A stretch of 64,000 nt of DNA from contig NZ_JAHXYI010000001.1 of NCBI RefSeq assembly GCF_019970045.1, positions 62,001-126,000 on the forward strand. Direction: 5' to 3'. A program made the position numbers and the translations under genes. Below the pieces are notes generated by a model. It had not been told where the DNA came from and made no database searches. It saw only the letters and a list, made by a program, of their open reading frames with translations. This DNA is from Chryseobacterium sp. GVT01B (GTDB lineage Bacteria > Bacteroidota > Bacteroidia > Flavobacteriales > Weeksellaceae). Each line of letters begins with the position of its first letter. The first letter of the stretch is position 1. Below are positions 1-9,747 of the stretch, in pieces.

Positions 1-32
1 TAATCTGTCGCAATTAAAATTGTTTTAGCCAT
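1..32 (-). CDS. Partial 5' end of a probable universal stress protein (UspA family)
   Basis: Only the first ten codons are inside the window, read on the minus strand from an ATG at 32. They give M-A-K-T-I-L-I-A-T-D, the usual first beta strand of UspA-type proteins, in which the Asp contacts ATP. The rest lies beyond the left edge. The call rests on this short start alone and could be wrong. Confidence 0.4.
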   Translation of the reverse strand, partial: MAKTILIATD

Positions 33-265
33 GTTCTTTATTATTTTGTATTGTGTTTATCTTTTTTGATGATACAAAACTAGAACGACCAAATTAGAAG
101 ATCTTTGGAATGGAATTAAAATGTGATTAAAGAGATTAAAATGAGATTAGAAAATTGTTAAGTGGACTTAATATAGGAAAAAATTAAAATCAAAAAAAGG
201 AGACAAACATCTGTTTTTCAGAATAAAACAAATTAAAAATGAGTAAAAAACTAGAATAGAGATTC
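33..265. other. AT-rich intergenic region, no gene seen
   Basis: This is the spacer between the divergent start of the UspA-like fragment and the 3' end of the histidine kinase. It holds no ORF or RNA gene that I can support. It is very AT-rich and probably carries the promoter of the left-hand gene. Confidence 0.6.
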
Positions 266-1678
266 TTACTTGTTTATTTCTTCCCCTTTCTGCATACTAT
301 AGAAATTCGGGAACTTCATCTGTACGGTTGTTCCGTGATTCTCATGTGAACTTACAATCAGTTCGCCATGATGCATTCTTACGATATTTCTGGCCAACGG
401 AAGTCCTATTCCGTAGCCTTCATAGTTGTTCGTATTAGAGGCTCTGAAGAATGGGTCGTAGATTTTGTTCATTTCTACTTCCGGAATTCCGATTCCATTA
501 TCTTTTACAATAATATACACATCTGTATTGGTGGCTCCGAGAGAAACTTTAACCTGCTGAAAATTAGAATACTTACATCCATTACTGATGATATTAGCCA
601 CTGCAAGATGTAATAACTGTTCGTTCCCCTGAACTTTTAGTTTTTTAGGATTATCGGGAAGCATACTGATATCAAGATAGATATTGTTTCGGGAATCAAT
701 TCTCCTAAGTGTTTCAATAACGTCCCAAAGAAGCTGATCAATTCTTACCTTATCCATTTTCTGGATCTTTCCGTCGAATCCGGTTTGGGCAATCATTAAT
801 AATGCTTTAATCTTTTTATCCAGTTTTTCGGCTTCGTCCAGAATAATTCCCAGAGTTTCTTTGTATTCATCGGCAGTTCTGCTGATGGAAAGGGCAACAT
901 CGGCTTCTCCCATGATGGATGTAAGAGGGGTTCTCAATTCGTGAGAAACATTTCCGATCAGGTGATTCTGGGTTTCAAACGAGGTCTCAATACGGTTGAG
1001 CATATCATTGAAGGTATCCACCAATTCATTCAGTTCCTTATTATCAGGCTGTGATTCCAGTCTTAAATGAAGATTTTCAGAACTGATTTCCTTTACTTTT
1101 CCTGTAATTTTTAAGATGGGTCTGAATAAGGTCTTGGACAGATAAAAAGAGAAGATCATACTAAAGAATAATGAAAGTACGATACACGTAATCAGTGTTC
1201 TTTTTAAAAATCCGAGATAATAAACCACATAATGGTTTTTGGCAGAAGCGATTGCGATATAATCTTTATCATCATACCTGAAACTCTGTCCTATATAATA
1301 GAATTCTTCATCATTATAATTGGACTCTCCTTCTTTAATGATATTTTTAAAGAAATAAGCAGGAATATGAACTTCCTGAGATATTTTTTTGAAATTGGAA
1401 TCGGAAGGGACGGCAAAAACATAATCTTTTTCCATCGGAAGCTCTTCATCATTCAAACTGTTGAGAACATAATTTTCCGGAAGGTCGAGATGGTCTTTGC
1501 TTTTCTCAATCTGAACTATGGTAGCTGTCCTGATTTTCAGGAGTTCATAAAACCTCTGATGTGAAAAATTAACGATAGAAAAGTACACCAAACCACTGAA
1601 CAACAATATGATGGCTGTAAAAACCAACATTAAAAGCACCATCGTTTTGGTCTGATTTGTAATGACTTTATTAAACAT
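266..1678 (-). CDS. HAMP-domain sensor histidine kinase
   Basis: Membrane sensor kinase of 470 aa. TM1 is at about residues 13-36, followed by an extracytoplasmic sensor loop of about 120 residues. TM2 is at about 160-180, then HAMP at about 182-235. The HisKA domain carries the phospho-accepting His246 in the motif SHELRTPLTS. The HATPase domain shows an N-box (ANIISNGCKYSN), a G1 box (DNGIGIP) and a G2 box (GYGIGLPLA). It lies 3 bp downstream of the response regulator gene and is surely co-transcribed with it. The loop shows no recognised ligand-binding fold, so the stimulus cannot be named. CusS-like or general envelope-stress kinases share this layout. Confidence 0.93.
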   Translation of the reverse strand: MFNKVITNQTKTMVLLMLVFTAIILLFSGLVYFSIVNFSHQRFYELLKIRTATIVQIEKSKDHLDLPENYVLNSLNDEELPMEKDYVFAVPSDSNFKKISQEVHIPAYFFKNIIKEGESNYNDEEFYYIGQSFRYDDKDYIAIASAKNHYVVYYLGFLKRTLITCIVLSLFFSMIFSFYLSKTLFRPILKITGKVKEISSENLHLRLESQPDNKELNELVDTFNDMLNRIETSFETQNHLIGNVSHELRTPLTSIMGEADVALSISRTADEYKETLGIILDEAEKLDKKIKALLMIAQTGFDGKIQKMDKVRIDQLLWDVIETLRRIDSRNNIYLDISMLPDNPKKLKVQGNEQLLHLAVANIISNGCKYSNFQQVKVSLGATNTDVYIIVKDNGIGIPEVEMNKIYDPFFRASNTNNYEGYGIGLPLARNIVRMHHGELIVSSHENHGTTVQMKFPNFYSMQKGEEINK

Positions 1679-1681
1679 CTA

Positions 1682-2389
1682 TTATGTTTTTTTCAACACA
1701 TATCCCATTCCTATCACGGTATGAATCAACTTATTATCATCCTGGCTATCCAGTTTTTTCCTTAAATAATTGACATATACATCTACCACATTGGTTCCCA
1801 GCTCATAGTTTACTCCCCAGACTGCATCCAGAATTTCTGCTCTGGAAATTACTTTTTCAGGATTATTCAGGAAATACAACAGGAGTTTATATTCTGTGGA
1901 AGTAAGAGAAATGTCTTCTCCCGCACGGGTTACTTTCTTTGTATAATCATTCACCATCAGATCCGAAAACTGAAAAACATGTTCATTATCCGGCTCCGGT
2001 TCAGTGATTTCCTGCGGACCATTGTTGTTACTTCTTCTTAGCAAAGACTTCACACGGGCAACCAGCTCAATAAATTTGAAAGGTTTCACCAGATAATCAT
2101 CTCCTCCGCTTTCCAGTCCGAGAACAATATTTTCAGAAGTTCCCAATGCCGTTAAAAACAAAATCGGAACACTCTGATTCGTTTTTCTTATTTCTTTACA
2201 TACATCCAGACCATTCATTTCCGGAAGCATAATGTCTAAAATTACCAGATCAAAATCGTTAGCCTGCACCAACTGTACTCCTGTACGCCCGTCAAAAGCT
2301 ACAGAAATTTCATATCCATTTTCCTGAAGTCCCTTTTTAATGAAAGATACTACACTGGTTTCGTCTTCGATAAGAATAATTTTTTTCAT
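1682..2389 (-). CDS. OmpR-family response regulator
   Basis: DNA-binding response regulator of 235 aa. The receiver domain (residues 1-120) has an acidic pocket (E8, D9), phospho-acceptor Asp52 in LDIMLP, a Thr at the switch position and the conserved Lys at about 101 (VKPF). The C-terminal winged helix (about 135-233) ends with the typical VYVNYLRKKL and GMGYVL motifs. The frame is open up to 2470, but the ATG at 2389 (M-K-K-I-I-L-I-E-D-E) matches the normal start of the receiver, and the extra 27 residues are atypical. It is the partner of the kinase gene 3 bp downstream. Confidence 0.93.
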   Translation of the reverse strand: MKKIILIEDETSVVSFIKKGLQENGYEISVAFDGRTGVQLVQANDFDLVILDIMLPEMNGLDVCKEIRKTNQSVPILFLTALGTSENIVLGLESGGDDYLVKPFKFIELVARVKSLLRRSNNNGPQEITEPEPDNEHVFQFSDLMVNDYTKKVTRAGEDISLTSTEYKLLLYFLNNPEKVISRAEILDAVWGVNYELGTNVVDVYVNYLRKKLDSQDDNKLIHTVIGMGYVLKKT

Positions 2390-2526
2390 AAATGAAATAA
2401 GGAGTTTTACAAAAATAGGGAAATTTTCCTGGGGAGAAAAAGTGAAGAATCTCAGAGGATCAAGTAGCAAATAATAATTTTCAATGAATTGATTCCCTCC
2501 TGTACCTAAACTCTATAGAATAATAT

Positions 2527-2534
2527 TACCTTTG
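2527..2534 (+). promoter_or_regulatory. Probable -7 promoter element for the XRE-cupin gene
   Basis: TACCTTTG matches the Bacteroidetes -7 consensus TAnnTTTG and lies 47 bp before the ATG at 2582. No clean -33 TTTG is seen at the usual spacing. Confidence 0.45.
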
Positions 2535-2581
2535 TTTGAATATAATGATGAAAAAATAATTCAGGTTAAATTGCATAGCGT

Positions 2582-3151
2582 ATGAACGACTTTTTAATAG
2601 GTATCGGCAAGAGATTAAAGGATATTAGAAAAAAGAATAATTTAACCATTAATGAACTGGCTTTCAAAGCAAATGTAAGCAATGGTCTTGTTTCCAGGAT
2701 TGAAAATGGGAGAACGATTCCTTCACTTCCTGTTTTATTAGATCTGATTCAATCTCTTGAGATTGATGCCAGTTATTTTTTTGAAGGGGTTGAGAAAAAA
2801 TCCAATGCCAAATTCATTTATGTTCCAAAAGAAAGCCAGCAAGTCATCGAAAAAGAAGTAGAAGCTGAAGGATTCAAGTATATGCACATCTTCAGCAAAA
2901 GTCTTCATTCTTTGGGTTTTGAAGCTGTACTCCTAACTCTAGAACCTAATTCTAAAAGAGAGAAGGTTATTACAGATGCCTGGGAATTCAAATACATTTT
3001 GAAAGGAGAAGTGAAATATGTGATTGATAATGAAGAAGTCATCTTAAAAGAGGGTGATTCTTTATATTTCAACGGAAAATTTCCTCACGTTCCGGTAAGT
3101 ATTAGTGATGAAAGCTGTGTGATGCTTGTTCTTTACTTTTATACTGCTTAA
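2582..3151 (+). CDS. XRE-family regulator with C-terminal cupin domain
   Basis: Transcription factor of 189 aa. The N-terminal helix-turn-helix (about 6-62) has the typical LKDIRKKNNLTINELA and VSRIENGRTIPSLPVL segments. The C-terminal cupin barrel (about 108-186) contains EFKYILKGEVKYVIDNE and GDSLYFNGKFPH. Family members sense small metabolites through the cupin and control transport or catabolic genes. It is transcribed away from the two-component pair. No obvious target sits beside it, although the phosphonate receptor gene lies about 570 bp downstream on the same strand. Confidence 0.9.
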   Translation: MNDFLIGIGKRLKDIRKKNNLTINELAFKANVSNGLVSRIENGRTIPSLPVLLDLIQSLEIDASYFFEGVEKKSNAKFIYVPKESQQVIEKEVEAEGFKYMHIFSKSLHSLGFEAVLLTLEPNSKREKVITDAWEFKYILKGEVKYVIDNEEVILKEGDSLYFNGKFPHVPVSISDESCVMLVLYFYTA

Positions 3152-3192
3152 ATACATCTTTTTTAACAGATCATTTTTATTATTTTCGCTTT

Positions 3193-3250
3193 TGTCATTC
3201 TGACGAAGGAAGAATCTCTTTCATTACATTTCATTTCATTCAGAATGACA
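3193..3250. repeat. Intergenic inverted repeat, REP-like
   Basis: TGTCATTCTGA at 3193-3203 is exactly mirrored by TCAGAATGACA at 3240-3250, around a 36-bp loop containing GAAGGAAGAATCTC. Elements of this kind recur between genes in flavobacterial genomes (from memory). Only one copy is visible here, so repetition cannot be shown from this window. Confidence 0.5.
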
Positions 3251-3621
3251 ATCCTGAGAAAGATTCTTTCTAAGCGCATGCATATGATAAGCTTCATCAG
3301 CAACAACGTCGCAAACTTTACATGCTTATAATATGACATTATAGTAAGTAGTTTTTGCGTTTAAATAATAGTCACTTTATACATTACTATTCAATTTTGG
3401 GTTTCTATCCTAATATAAAAGTTTACAAATATGCAACTTTTGTTTTTACATTTCCTTCTAGGATGAACGAAATATTAACTAAAACACATCTATTTTCAGC
3501 AGATTTTTATTCCTTTTATTTTTAGGGAATATTTACGAAAAGTGTTGAAATAGTGTATTTAAAACTTATTCCGGCCTATTTTCAAAGGTCAACTCCAATG
3601 CGTTTTCAAGTAAAATAGCTG

Positions 3622-3644
3622 TAACAAATAGTCGTTATTTGTTA
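3622..3644. promoter_or_regulatory. Inverted repeat upstream of the TonB receptor, possible operator
   Basis: TAACAAATA at 3622-3630 and TATTTGTTA at 3636-3644 form a perfect 9-bp inverted repeat with a 5-bp spacer, 79 bp upstream of the receptor start. The core ACAAATAGT recurs as an inverted pair before the phosphodiesterase gene at 10125, which suggests a shared regulator. This is inference only. Confidence 0.4.
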
Positions 3645-3722
3645 AACAATACTTAACACGAAATATTTATATATATTAAAATTATTAGCGTGATTTGCAT
3701 AAAAAATTTAATATATGTAAAA

Positions 3723-6548
3723 ATGAAAACAAATTTAGAGAAATTACTTACCCTTGTTTTTGTCTGTTTCATTGTATTTGTTTCAGCGCAGAAACAGTTA
3801 ATTATAGGAACTGTTCTTGACGACAGCCAGCCTCTTCCCGGGGCCACAGTCAAAATAAAAGGCTTATCCAGAAATATAACAACTGATATTGAAGGAAAAT
3901 TTGCCATCAATGATATCAAAGAAGGCCAATACACTTTACAAATAAGCTATATAGGTTATGAATCTACAGATATTACTATTGACCTGAAACCGGAACAAAC
4001 AGTTGATTTAGGAATCATCAAACTTTCCCAGCCCCGAAAAAACATCGATGAAGTAGTGGTTACCGGAACGTTGAAAAATACAGAAGCAAGAGCTTTAAAC
4101 CTTCAAAAAAATGCCATCAATATTACCAACGTAATCGCCTCAGATGGGATTGGGAAATTACCGGACAGAAATGCAGCAGAGACGGTACAGCGCGTACAGG
4201 GAGTTTCTATTGAAAGAGACCAGGGTGAAGGAAGATTTGTTTCCCTGAGAGGACTTCCGCCATTCTGGGCGTCTACAACCATCAATGGAAACAGACTTCC
4301 AACGGCTGAGGAAGAAACAACTTCCAGAGCTACAGCTTTCGACTTCTTTCCTACGGAACTGATCTCGTATGTACATGTAAACAAGTCTTTTACCCCTGAT
4401 ATGGAAGCAGACGGAATTGGTGGCGGGGTAAACTTTATCACCAAGACTCCGCCAATGAAGACAGAATTCAAAGCAACAATTGGAAGCGGATATAATGCAA
4501 AAGCTGACAAAGGCGTTTACAACCTTGGCTTCTTGTATGGAGGAAGAACAAAAGATAAGAAATTCGGGTATTTATTCAATTTCGCTCATTTCATAAGAAA
4601 CTGGTCTACAGATAATTTCGAGGCAAGAAGAAGTGGAGACGAAGGTGTTTTCAGACTGGAACTCCGTGATTATAACGGGGTAAGAAAGACAACCGGGATC
4701 AATACAGCCTTTGAATATGTATTATCTCCAAAAACCACTTTCTATTTAAAAGGAATGTATGGTACATTGTCGGATGACGAAACCCATTACAAACATAGAA
4801 TTCGATTTGATAAGTTCAGCAGTGCCAATAATACAACAAGAGTTGAACTTCAGAACATCCACAATTTACTGATCACAGAGCTTACTTCGGTTTCTTTGGG
4901 AGCGGTTCATCAATTAAATAAAGGAAAAATCGACTGGGATTTATCTTATTATGACAACAAATTCAAGTATGGGAATATTCCTGATAAACAGAACAATTCT
5001 TACTATGTCATCAAGTATATCCAATCTGGTGTAGAGATCAATCCTGATTATATTTCCAATCATGGAAATGGCCCAAGAGCTTACTGGAAAGCGGATGGTG
5101 GAAAACTAGATTATAAAAATCCGGATGCATTATTCGGCTTTTACAGTGATCCGAACTTTAAAATGGATGCTTCGCAGATGAGATTTACAGATCTTGAATT
5201 TTATAAAGTTTTTGTAGAGGAAAAGGATAAAATCGTTGCAGCATTCAACCATGAGATTAATGCTTCTGATAAACTGACTTTAAAGTATGGTTTTAAATAC
5301 AGAGATAAAGAACGTAATGCAAAGTTCTCTGATATTTTCTACAACTGGAGCAACGGAACAGCCCCGCTTCTGTCTGAGTTTTCACCATATATAACGACAC
5401 AGCCCAACGGACCGAAATATTTAAGTGAAATGAACGCTCACATCGGGAATACTTTCGGGCCGGTACTTTCCACCAATGGAATGAATCAGTTCTGGTACGA
5501 TAATCAGGGAAATCTAAAAATTAATACTGCTGATTCTGAAGCACTGGAATATAATAAAGCATTAGGAAGAAACTTTGATGTGTTTGAAAAACATGCAGAT
5601 GCTTATGGGATGGCAACGTATAAACTGAATGATAAGATCATCATTTTAGGAGGAATCAGATTATCAAATACCAATACCAAAGTAAGAGGATACAGCGTAA
5701 ATGATAATGTGCTGACTCCTGTAGAAAATACCAAAAACTATCTGGCCGTTCTTCCGATGATTCATTTGAAATATACTTTAAACGATAAAGCCAACCTTCG
5801 TTTTGCAGCGACAAGAACTTTCTCAAGACCTAATTTCGGAGATCTTACGCCGGGAGGAACTTATATTGAAGCAGACAACGAGTTCAAAGGAGGAAACCCC
5901 AACCTTAATCCTACCTATTCTTTGAATTTTGACCTGATGGGAGAATATTATTTCTCCAACGTAGGGATTTTAAGTGGAGGAGTTTTCTATAAATCTATTA
6001 CAGATCCTATTTTCCAGGATTCTTTTATCGGAAATTATAATGGAAACAACGGAGTACAGTTTACCGCGCCAAATAACGGAAAAGCAGCATGGTTGGGAGG
6101 TATTGAACTGGGAATCAACAAGAGATTTGATTTTCTTCCAGGATTTTTACAGTACTTCGGAGTACAATTGAATGCTACATTCATGACTTCTGAAATGGAA
6201 AAACCAAGCGGAAGAACGGTTGCTCTTCCCTATCAGGCAAAGGAATTGTATAACGCACAGCTTTTCTTTGAGAAAAAAGGATTCAATGCCAGACTGGCTT
6301 ACAATTATAAAGGGAAATATGCTGTAGAATACGCTGAGGAAGACATCAATGATTCTTATTACGGTAAATACAGTAATCTTGACTTCGGAGGTTCTTATCA
6401 GTTTACAAAATATCTGACTTTGTATGCGGATGTGAACAATATCCTGAACAAACCTCTGATCTATCACTTCGGTAAAAACGAAGACCGTCCTGAACAGGTA
6501 GAATATTACGGAGTACGATTCAATCTTGGAGTAAAACTGAACTTCTAA
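3723..6548 (+). CDS. TonB-dependent receptor of the phosphonate locus
   Basis: Outer-membrane gated receptor of 941 aa. A signal peptide (about 1-22, ending VSAQ) is followed by a CarboxypepD_reg-like beta-sandwich (about 24-100) and a plug domain (about 115-240, with LPDRNAAETVQRVQGVSIERDQGEGRFVSLRGLP in two adjoining stretches). A 22-stranded barrel ends in an aromatic residue (VKLNF). The frame opens at 3690, but the ATG at 3723 gives a proper signal peptide. No SusD partner is present, so the substrate is probably small. It is 9 bp from the transporter gene and heads an operon with phosphonate-catabolism enzymes, so a phosphonate or aminophosphonate cargo is inferred. Confidence 0.9.
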   Translation: MKTNLEKLLTLVFVCFIVFVSAQKQLIIGTVLDDSQPLPGATVKIKGLSRNITTDIEGKFAINDIKEGQYTLQISYIGYESTDITIDLKPEQTVDLGIIKLSQPRKNIDEVVVTGTLKNTEARALNLQKNAINITNVIASDGIGKLPDRNAAETVQRVQGVSIERDQGEGRFVSLRGLPPFWASTTINGNRLPTAEEETTSRATAFDFFPTELISYVHVNKSFTPDMEADGIGGGVNFITKTPPMKTEFKATIGSGYNAKADKGVYNLGFLYGGRTKDKKFGYLFNFAHFIRNWSTDNFEARRSGDEGVFRLELRDYNGVRKTTGINTAFEYVLSPKTTFYLKGMYGTLSDDETHYKHRIRFDKFSSANNTTRVELQNIHNLLITELTSVSLGAVHQLNKGKIDWDLSYYDNKFKYGNIPDKQNNSYYVIKYIQSGVEINPDYISNHGNGPRAYWKADGGKLDYKNPDALFGFYSDPNFKMDASQMRFTDLEFYKVFVEEKDKIVAAFNHEINASDKLTLKYGFKYRDKERNAKFSDIFYNWSNGTAPLLSEFSPYITTQPNGPKYLSEMNAHIGNTFGPVLSTNGMNQFWYDNQGNLKINTADSEALEYNKALGRNFDVFEKHADAYGMATYKLNDKIIILGGIRLSNTNTKVRGYSVNDNVLTPVENTKNYLAVLPMIHLKYTLNDKANLRFAATRTFSRPNFGDLTPGGTYIEADNEFKGGNPNLNPTYSLNFDLMGEYYFSNVGILSGGVFYKSITDPIFQDSFIGNYNGNNGVQFTAPNNGKAAWLGGIELGINKRFDFLPGFLQYFGVQLNATFMTSEMEKPSGRTVALPYQAKELYNAQLFFEKKGFNARLAYNYKGKYAVEYAEEDINDSYYGKYSNLDFGGSYQFTKYLTLYADVNNILNKPLIYHFGKNEDRPEQVEYYGVRFNLGVKLNF

Positions 6549-6557
6549 ACCATTATC

Positions 6558-7868
6558 ATGGCCAGAGTAATCAATAAAAAAACATTAGTAACACTGAAGG
6601 CCGCTTTTGCTGCTTTTGGTGTTTACTTCTGCATGTACGGCTTCAGAAAGCCTTTTACTGTAGCTTCTTTCGAGGGACTTTCCTATTTTGGAGTAGATTA
6701 TAAGATTCTGATTATCATTGCACAGGCTGTAGGATATTTTATCTCCAAATTCATTGGAATCAAATTTATCTCGGAGTTGAAACCTCAGAAAAGAATCGCT
6801 TATCTCTTTACTTTCATTGCTATTGCAGAACTTGCGTTGTTGGGATTTGCTGCCGTTCCTGCACCTTACAATATTCTATTTATGTTTATCAACGGGATTC
6901 CGTTGGGAATGATCTGGGGAATTGTTTTCTCTTATATTGAAGGACGTAAAACCACAGAAATCATTGGTCTTTTTCTATGTTCAAGCTTTGTGGTTTCTTC
7001 AGGATTTACAAAGTCGGCAGGGAAATTTTTAATGGATACATTATCAATTTCCGAATTCTGGATGCCGTTTTCTGCCGGACTTATCTTTATTATTCCATTG
7101 ATTCTTTTCGGACTGCTTCTTGAAAGAACTCCCCAGCCTTCAGACGAAGATATTTTGCTTAAAAACAAAAGGCAGCCATTGAATGGTTCGGAAAGAAAAG
7201 CACTGATCCAGCAGTTTTTTGTTCCGATTGTGTGTATCATATTTCTGTATATCAGCTTAACGGTTTTAAGGGATTTCAGAGATAATTTCAACCGGGAAAT
7301 CTGGGACGGATTGCATTTTAGTTTCGACAGTTCTATTTTTACCTTAACGGAGATTCCGATTGCGGTGATGGTTCTTTTGATCTTAAGTTTTATGGTGAAA
7401 GTGAAAAATAACAAAAAAGCATTTGCCTACTATCATTATATTCTTCTCGCAGGAATTCTTACCGTAGGCCTTTCTACTTATCTTTTTCAGCAGGGTTCTT
7501 TGTCTCCTTTTTTATGGATGACGGTTTCAGGTTTTGGAATGTATATTTGCTATATTCCTTTTAACGGAATTTATTTTGACCGGATGATTGCCGCTTTTGA
7601 GATCAAAGGAAATGTAGGTTTTCTGATCTATATTGTAGATTCATTCGGGTATCTGGGAAGTGTTCTGATTCTTTTATATAAAAACTTTGGCTCTGCCCAG
7701 ACTTCATGGTTACATTTTTATATCAACTTAAATTATATCATCACCGTTACGGTTTTTATTCTTTCGGTGATTGCTTTTCTGGCTTTCAGGAATAAATCAA
7801 AGCCGAAATCAAACTTAAACTCAAATTCTAATCAATTCATCAATTTCGATACGTCGAAAATTTTATAA
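6558..7868 (+). CDS. DUF5690 family MFS-like inner-membrane transporter
   Basis: Polytopic membrane protein of 436 aa with about 12 hydrophobic segments spread over residues 10-420. It has the start FGVYFCMYGFRKPFT found in this MFS-related family. The C-terminal tail after about 412 is Ser/Asn/Lys-rich and cytoplasmic. It sits 9 bp after the TonB receptor and 11 bp before the FAD oxidoreductase in one transcription unit. It is therefore the likely inner-membrane step that passes the phosphonate taken up by the receptor into the cytoplasm. The family has no proven substrate that I know of. Confidence 0.85.
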   Translation: MARVINKKTLVTLKAAFAAFGVYFCMYGFRKPFTVASFEGLSYFGVDYKILIIIAQAVGYFISKFIGIKFISELKPQKRIAYLFTFIAIAELALLGFAAVPAPYNILFMFINGIPLGMIWGIVFSYIEGRKTTEIIGLFLCSSFVVSSGFTKSAGKFLMDTLSISEFWMPFSAGLIFIIPLILFGLLLERTPQPSDEDILLKNKRQPLNGSERKALIQQFFVPIVCIIFLYISLTVLRDFRDNFNREIWDGLHFSFDSSIFTLTEIPIAVMVLLILSFMVKVKNNKKAFAYYHYILLAGILTVGLSTYLFQQGSLSPFLWMTVSGFGMYICYIPFNGIYFDRMIAAFEIKGNVGFLIYIVDSFGYLGSVLILLYKNFGSAQTSWLHFYINLNYIITVTVFILSVIAFLAFRNKSKPKSNLNSNSNQFINFDTSKIL

Positions 7869-7879
7869 TATATAATACA

Positions 7880-9034
7880 ATGACAACAAAATTTGATTTA
7901 CTCGTTGTAGGAGGTGGAATTTTAGGAACATTCCATGCTTATCATGCGCTGAAGAAAAATCTTAAGGTAGCTATACTGGAAAGAAATTCTGTTCCTCAAG
8001 GCGCTACTGTAAGGAATTTCGGACAGGTAGTACCTTCCGGAATGGATTTGAAATGGCAGAATTTCGGAAGAGAAAGCCTTGCCATCTATCATGAACTTCA
8101 CACCCAGGCAGACCTTACCATCAGACAAAACGGATCTGTATATATCGCTTCCAATGACGAGGAACTTCAGCTGATTGAAGAACTTTATGAAATCAACAGA
8201 AACAATGATTATGAATCTGTTTTATTATCAAAAAATGACTGTATCAAGAAATATGACGGTCTTCGTTCAGATTATTGCAAAGGAGGTTTGTTTTTCCCTC
8301 AGGAACTTTCAGTAGATTCTGCAGACATGATTGTAAAACTTCATAAACTGCTTCAGGAAAAGATGGGATTGCAGATTTTCTATAACACCACAGTTCTTGA
8401 AACCCTTGAAGATGATCAGAAATGTACTGCAGTAGCTGCCGACGGAGCAGTATTCAACGCTTCGAAAATCATTATCTGCGGCGGACATGAGTTCAAAACT
8501 TTATATCCTAAAATATTCAATGACAGTGATCTGGAGGTGAGTAAACTTCAGATGCTTCAGACTAAACCACAGGGGATTTATTCGCTTCAGGGAAATATTC
8601 TTACGGGGCTTTCTGTGAGAAGATATGAATCATTCAGTGAGTGCCCTTCTTTCCAGAAAATCAAAGCTTTAGAAGACCCAAATTCTTTTGAAAAGAAATA
8701 CGGAGTACATATTTTATTCAAACAGGCTCTGGATGGTTCTGTCATCATCGGAGATTCCCATGAATATGCAGATGCTAAAAATGCGGATGATCTTGGGTAT
8801 GATCTTAATATGGAGATTGACGAATTTATGATTCTTGAAGCTAAGAAAATCATTGATTTGCCCACGTATGAAATCCAGAGAAGGTGGTTCGGAATTTATT
8901 CCCAATGCAAAACCAAAGATATTTTTGAGCACAGCCCATCTGCGAATATTCATATTGTAACGGGTATCGGAGGAAAAGGAATGACGGGAAGCGGTGGCTT
9001 CTCCAAGTTTAATATTGAAAAAATTTACGCCTAA
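7880..9034 (+). CDS. FAD-dependent oxidoreductase of the TIGR03364 (phosphonate-linked) type
   Basis: DAO-fold flavoenzyme of 384 aa. The Rossmann motif VVGGGILGTFHAYHAL is at about residues 9-24, and the diagnostic ATVRNFGQVVPSGM stretch is at about 42-55. The C-terminal FAD-binding GIGGKGMTGSGG is at about 362-373. Family TIGR03364 is known for synteny with phosphonatase-like hydrolases and is proposed to deaminate aminophosphonates related to 2-aminoethylphosphonate to an aldehyde. The next gene, 7 bp away, is such a hydrolase. The reaction is thus oxidative removal of the amine followed by C-P cleavage. The exact substrate (for example N-methylated or hydroxylated aminoethylphosphonate) is not readable from sequence. 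Confidence 0.88.
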   Translation: MTTKFDLLVVGGGILGTFHAYHALKKNLKVAILERNSVPQGATVRNFGQVVPSGMDLKWQNFGRESLAIYHELHTQADLTIRQNGSVYIASNDEELQLIEELYEINRNNDYESVLLSKNDCIKKYDGLRSDYCKGGLFFPQELSVDSADMIVKLHKLLQEKMGLQIFYNTTVLETLEDDQKCTAVAADGAVFNASKIIICGGHEFKTLYPKIFNDSDLEVSKLQMLQTKPQGIYSLQGNILTGLSVRRYESFSECPSFQKIKALEDPNSFEKKYGVHILFKQALDGSVIIGDSHEYADAKNADDLGYDLNMEIDEFMILEAKKIIDLPTYEIQRRWFGIYSQCKTKDIFEHSPSANIHIVTGIGGKGMTGSGGFSKFNIEKIYA

Positions 9035-9041
9035 AATTTAA

Positions 9042-9710
9042 ATGAAAAATATAGAATTATTAGTTCTGGATATGGCCGGAACAACAATTGATGAGGACAA
9101 TGTAGTATACAAAACACTTACCAGCGCTGTGAATGATTATGGCTATGTTGTAAGCCTTGAAAAAGTATTATCCAGCTGTGCCGGAATGGAAAAACTGGAA
9201 GCTATTACAAGTCTTCTAAAGGAAATCAATGGAAATGAAGAAGATGCTCATGTAATTTTTGAAAATTTCTCAGTTCAGCTTAAAGAATCTTACAAAAATC
9301 TTGACGTAAAACCCATCAACGGAACGGAAGATTTCCTGCTCAGCATGAAGTCTCAGAACAAAAAGATTGTTTTAAATACCGGATATACTTCTGAAATCGC
9401 TCATCAGCTTTTGAATAAACTCAACTGGAAAGAAAGCATTCATTTTGATGCTTTGATTACTGCTGATGATGTTTCGGAAAGCCGTCCAAGCCCTGAAATG
9501 ATCCTTCTTGCGATGAAAAAATTCAATATCACTGAAGCGCATAAGGTTTTAAAGGCAGGAGATTCTGTCATTGATGTTGAAGAGGGTAAAAATGCAGGCT
9601 GCGGGCTGACGATTGCTGTACTTTCGGGAGCTCAAAGCAAGGCAGAACTTGAAAAGGCCTCCCCTGATTATATTCTGAATACCATTTCGGAGGCTGAAGA
9701 TCTTCTTTAA
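9042..9710 (+). CDS. Phosphonatase-like HAD hydrolase (PhnX-like)
   Basis: HAD-superfamily C-P bond hydrolase of 222 aa. Motif I is LDMAGTT with nucleophile Asp10 and Ala12, the phosphonatase signature in place of the second Asp of ordinary HAD phosphatases. Cap residues AGMEK (Lys51) align by eye with the Schiff-base Lys region of PhnX. Motif II lies in IVLNTGYT, and motif III/IV is AGDSVIDVEEG. It would cleave the phosphonoaldehyde made by the preceding FAD enzyme to an aldehyde plus phosphate. It is the last gene of the operon before a terminator at 9748. The assignment to the PhnX-like family TIGR03351 rather than true PhnX follows from the gene neighbour and length. Confidence 0.87.
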   Translation: MKNIELLVLDMAGTTIDEDNVVYKTLTSAVNDYGYVVSLEKVLSSCAGMEKLEAITSLLKEINGNEEDAHVIFENFSVQLKESYKNLDVKPINGTEDFLLSMKSQNKKIVLNTGYTSEIAHQLLNKLNWKESIHFDALITADDVSESRPSPEMILLAMKKFNITEAHKVLKAGDSVIDVEEGKNAGCGLTIAVLSGAQSKAELEKASPDYILNTISEAEDLL

Positions 9711-9747
9711 ATACCTCTTTTTCAAACTATTTTTTAGTACTTCTTGG

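Larger units (their letters stand above)
3152..3722. other. Long intergenic region before the phosphonate locus
   Basis: No gene is seen in these 571 bases. They contain an 11-bp inverted repeat (3193-3250) and a 9-bp inverted repeat (3622-3644), listed separately. There is also a TTAAACA-N4-TTAACAC direct-repeat pair (about 3642-3659) with the 11-bp period seen in Pho-type boxes. The region probably carries the promoter of the TonB receptor gene. Confidence 0.6.

Noticed and set aside
266..2389. PhoR/PhoB pair controlling the phosphonate locus
   Set aside because: The kinase and regulator have no feature specific for PhoR/PhoB, and they are separated from the locus by another regulator and 570 bp of intergenic DNA.
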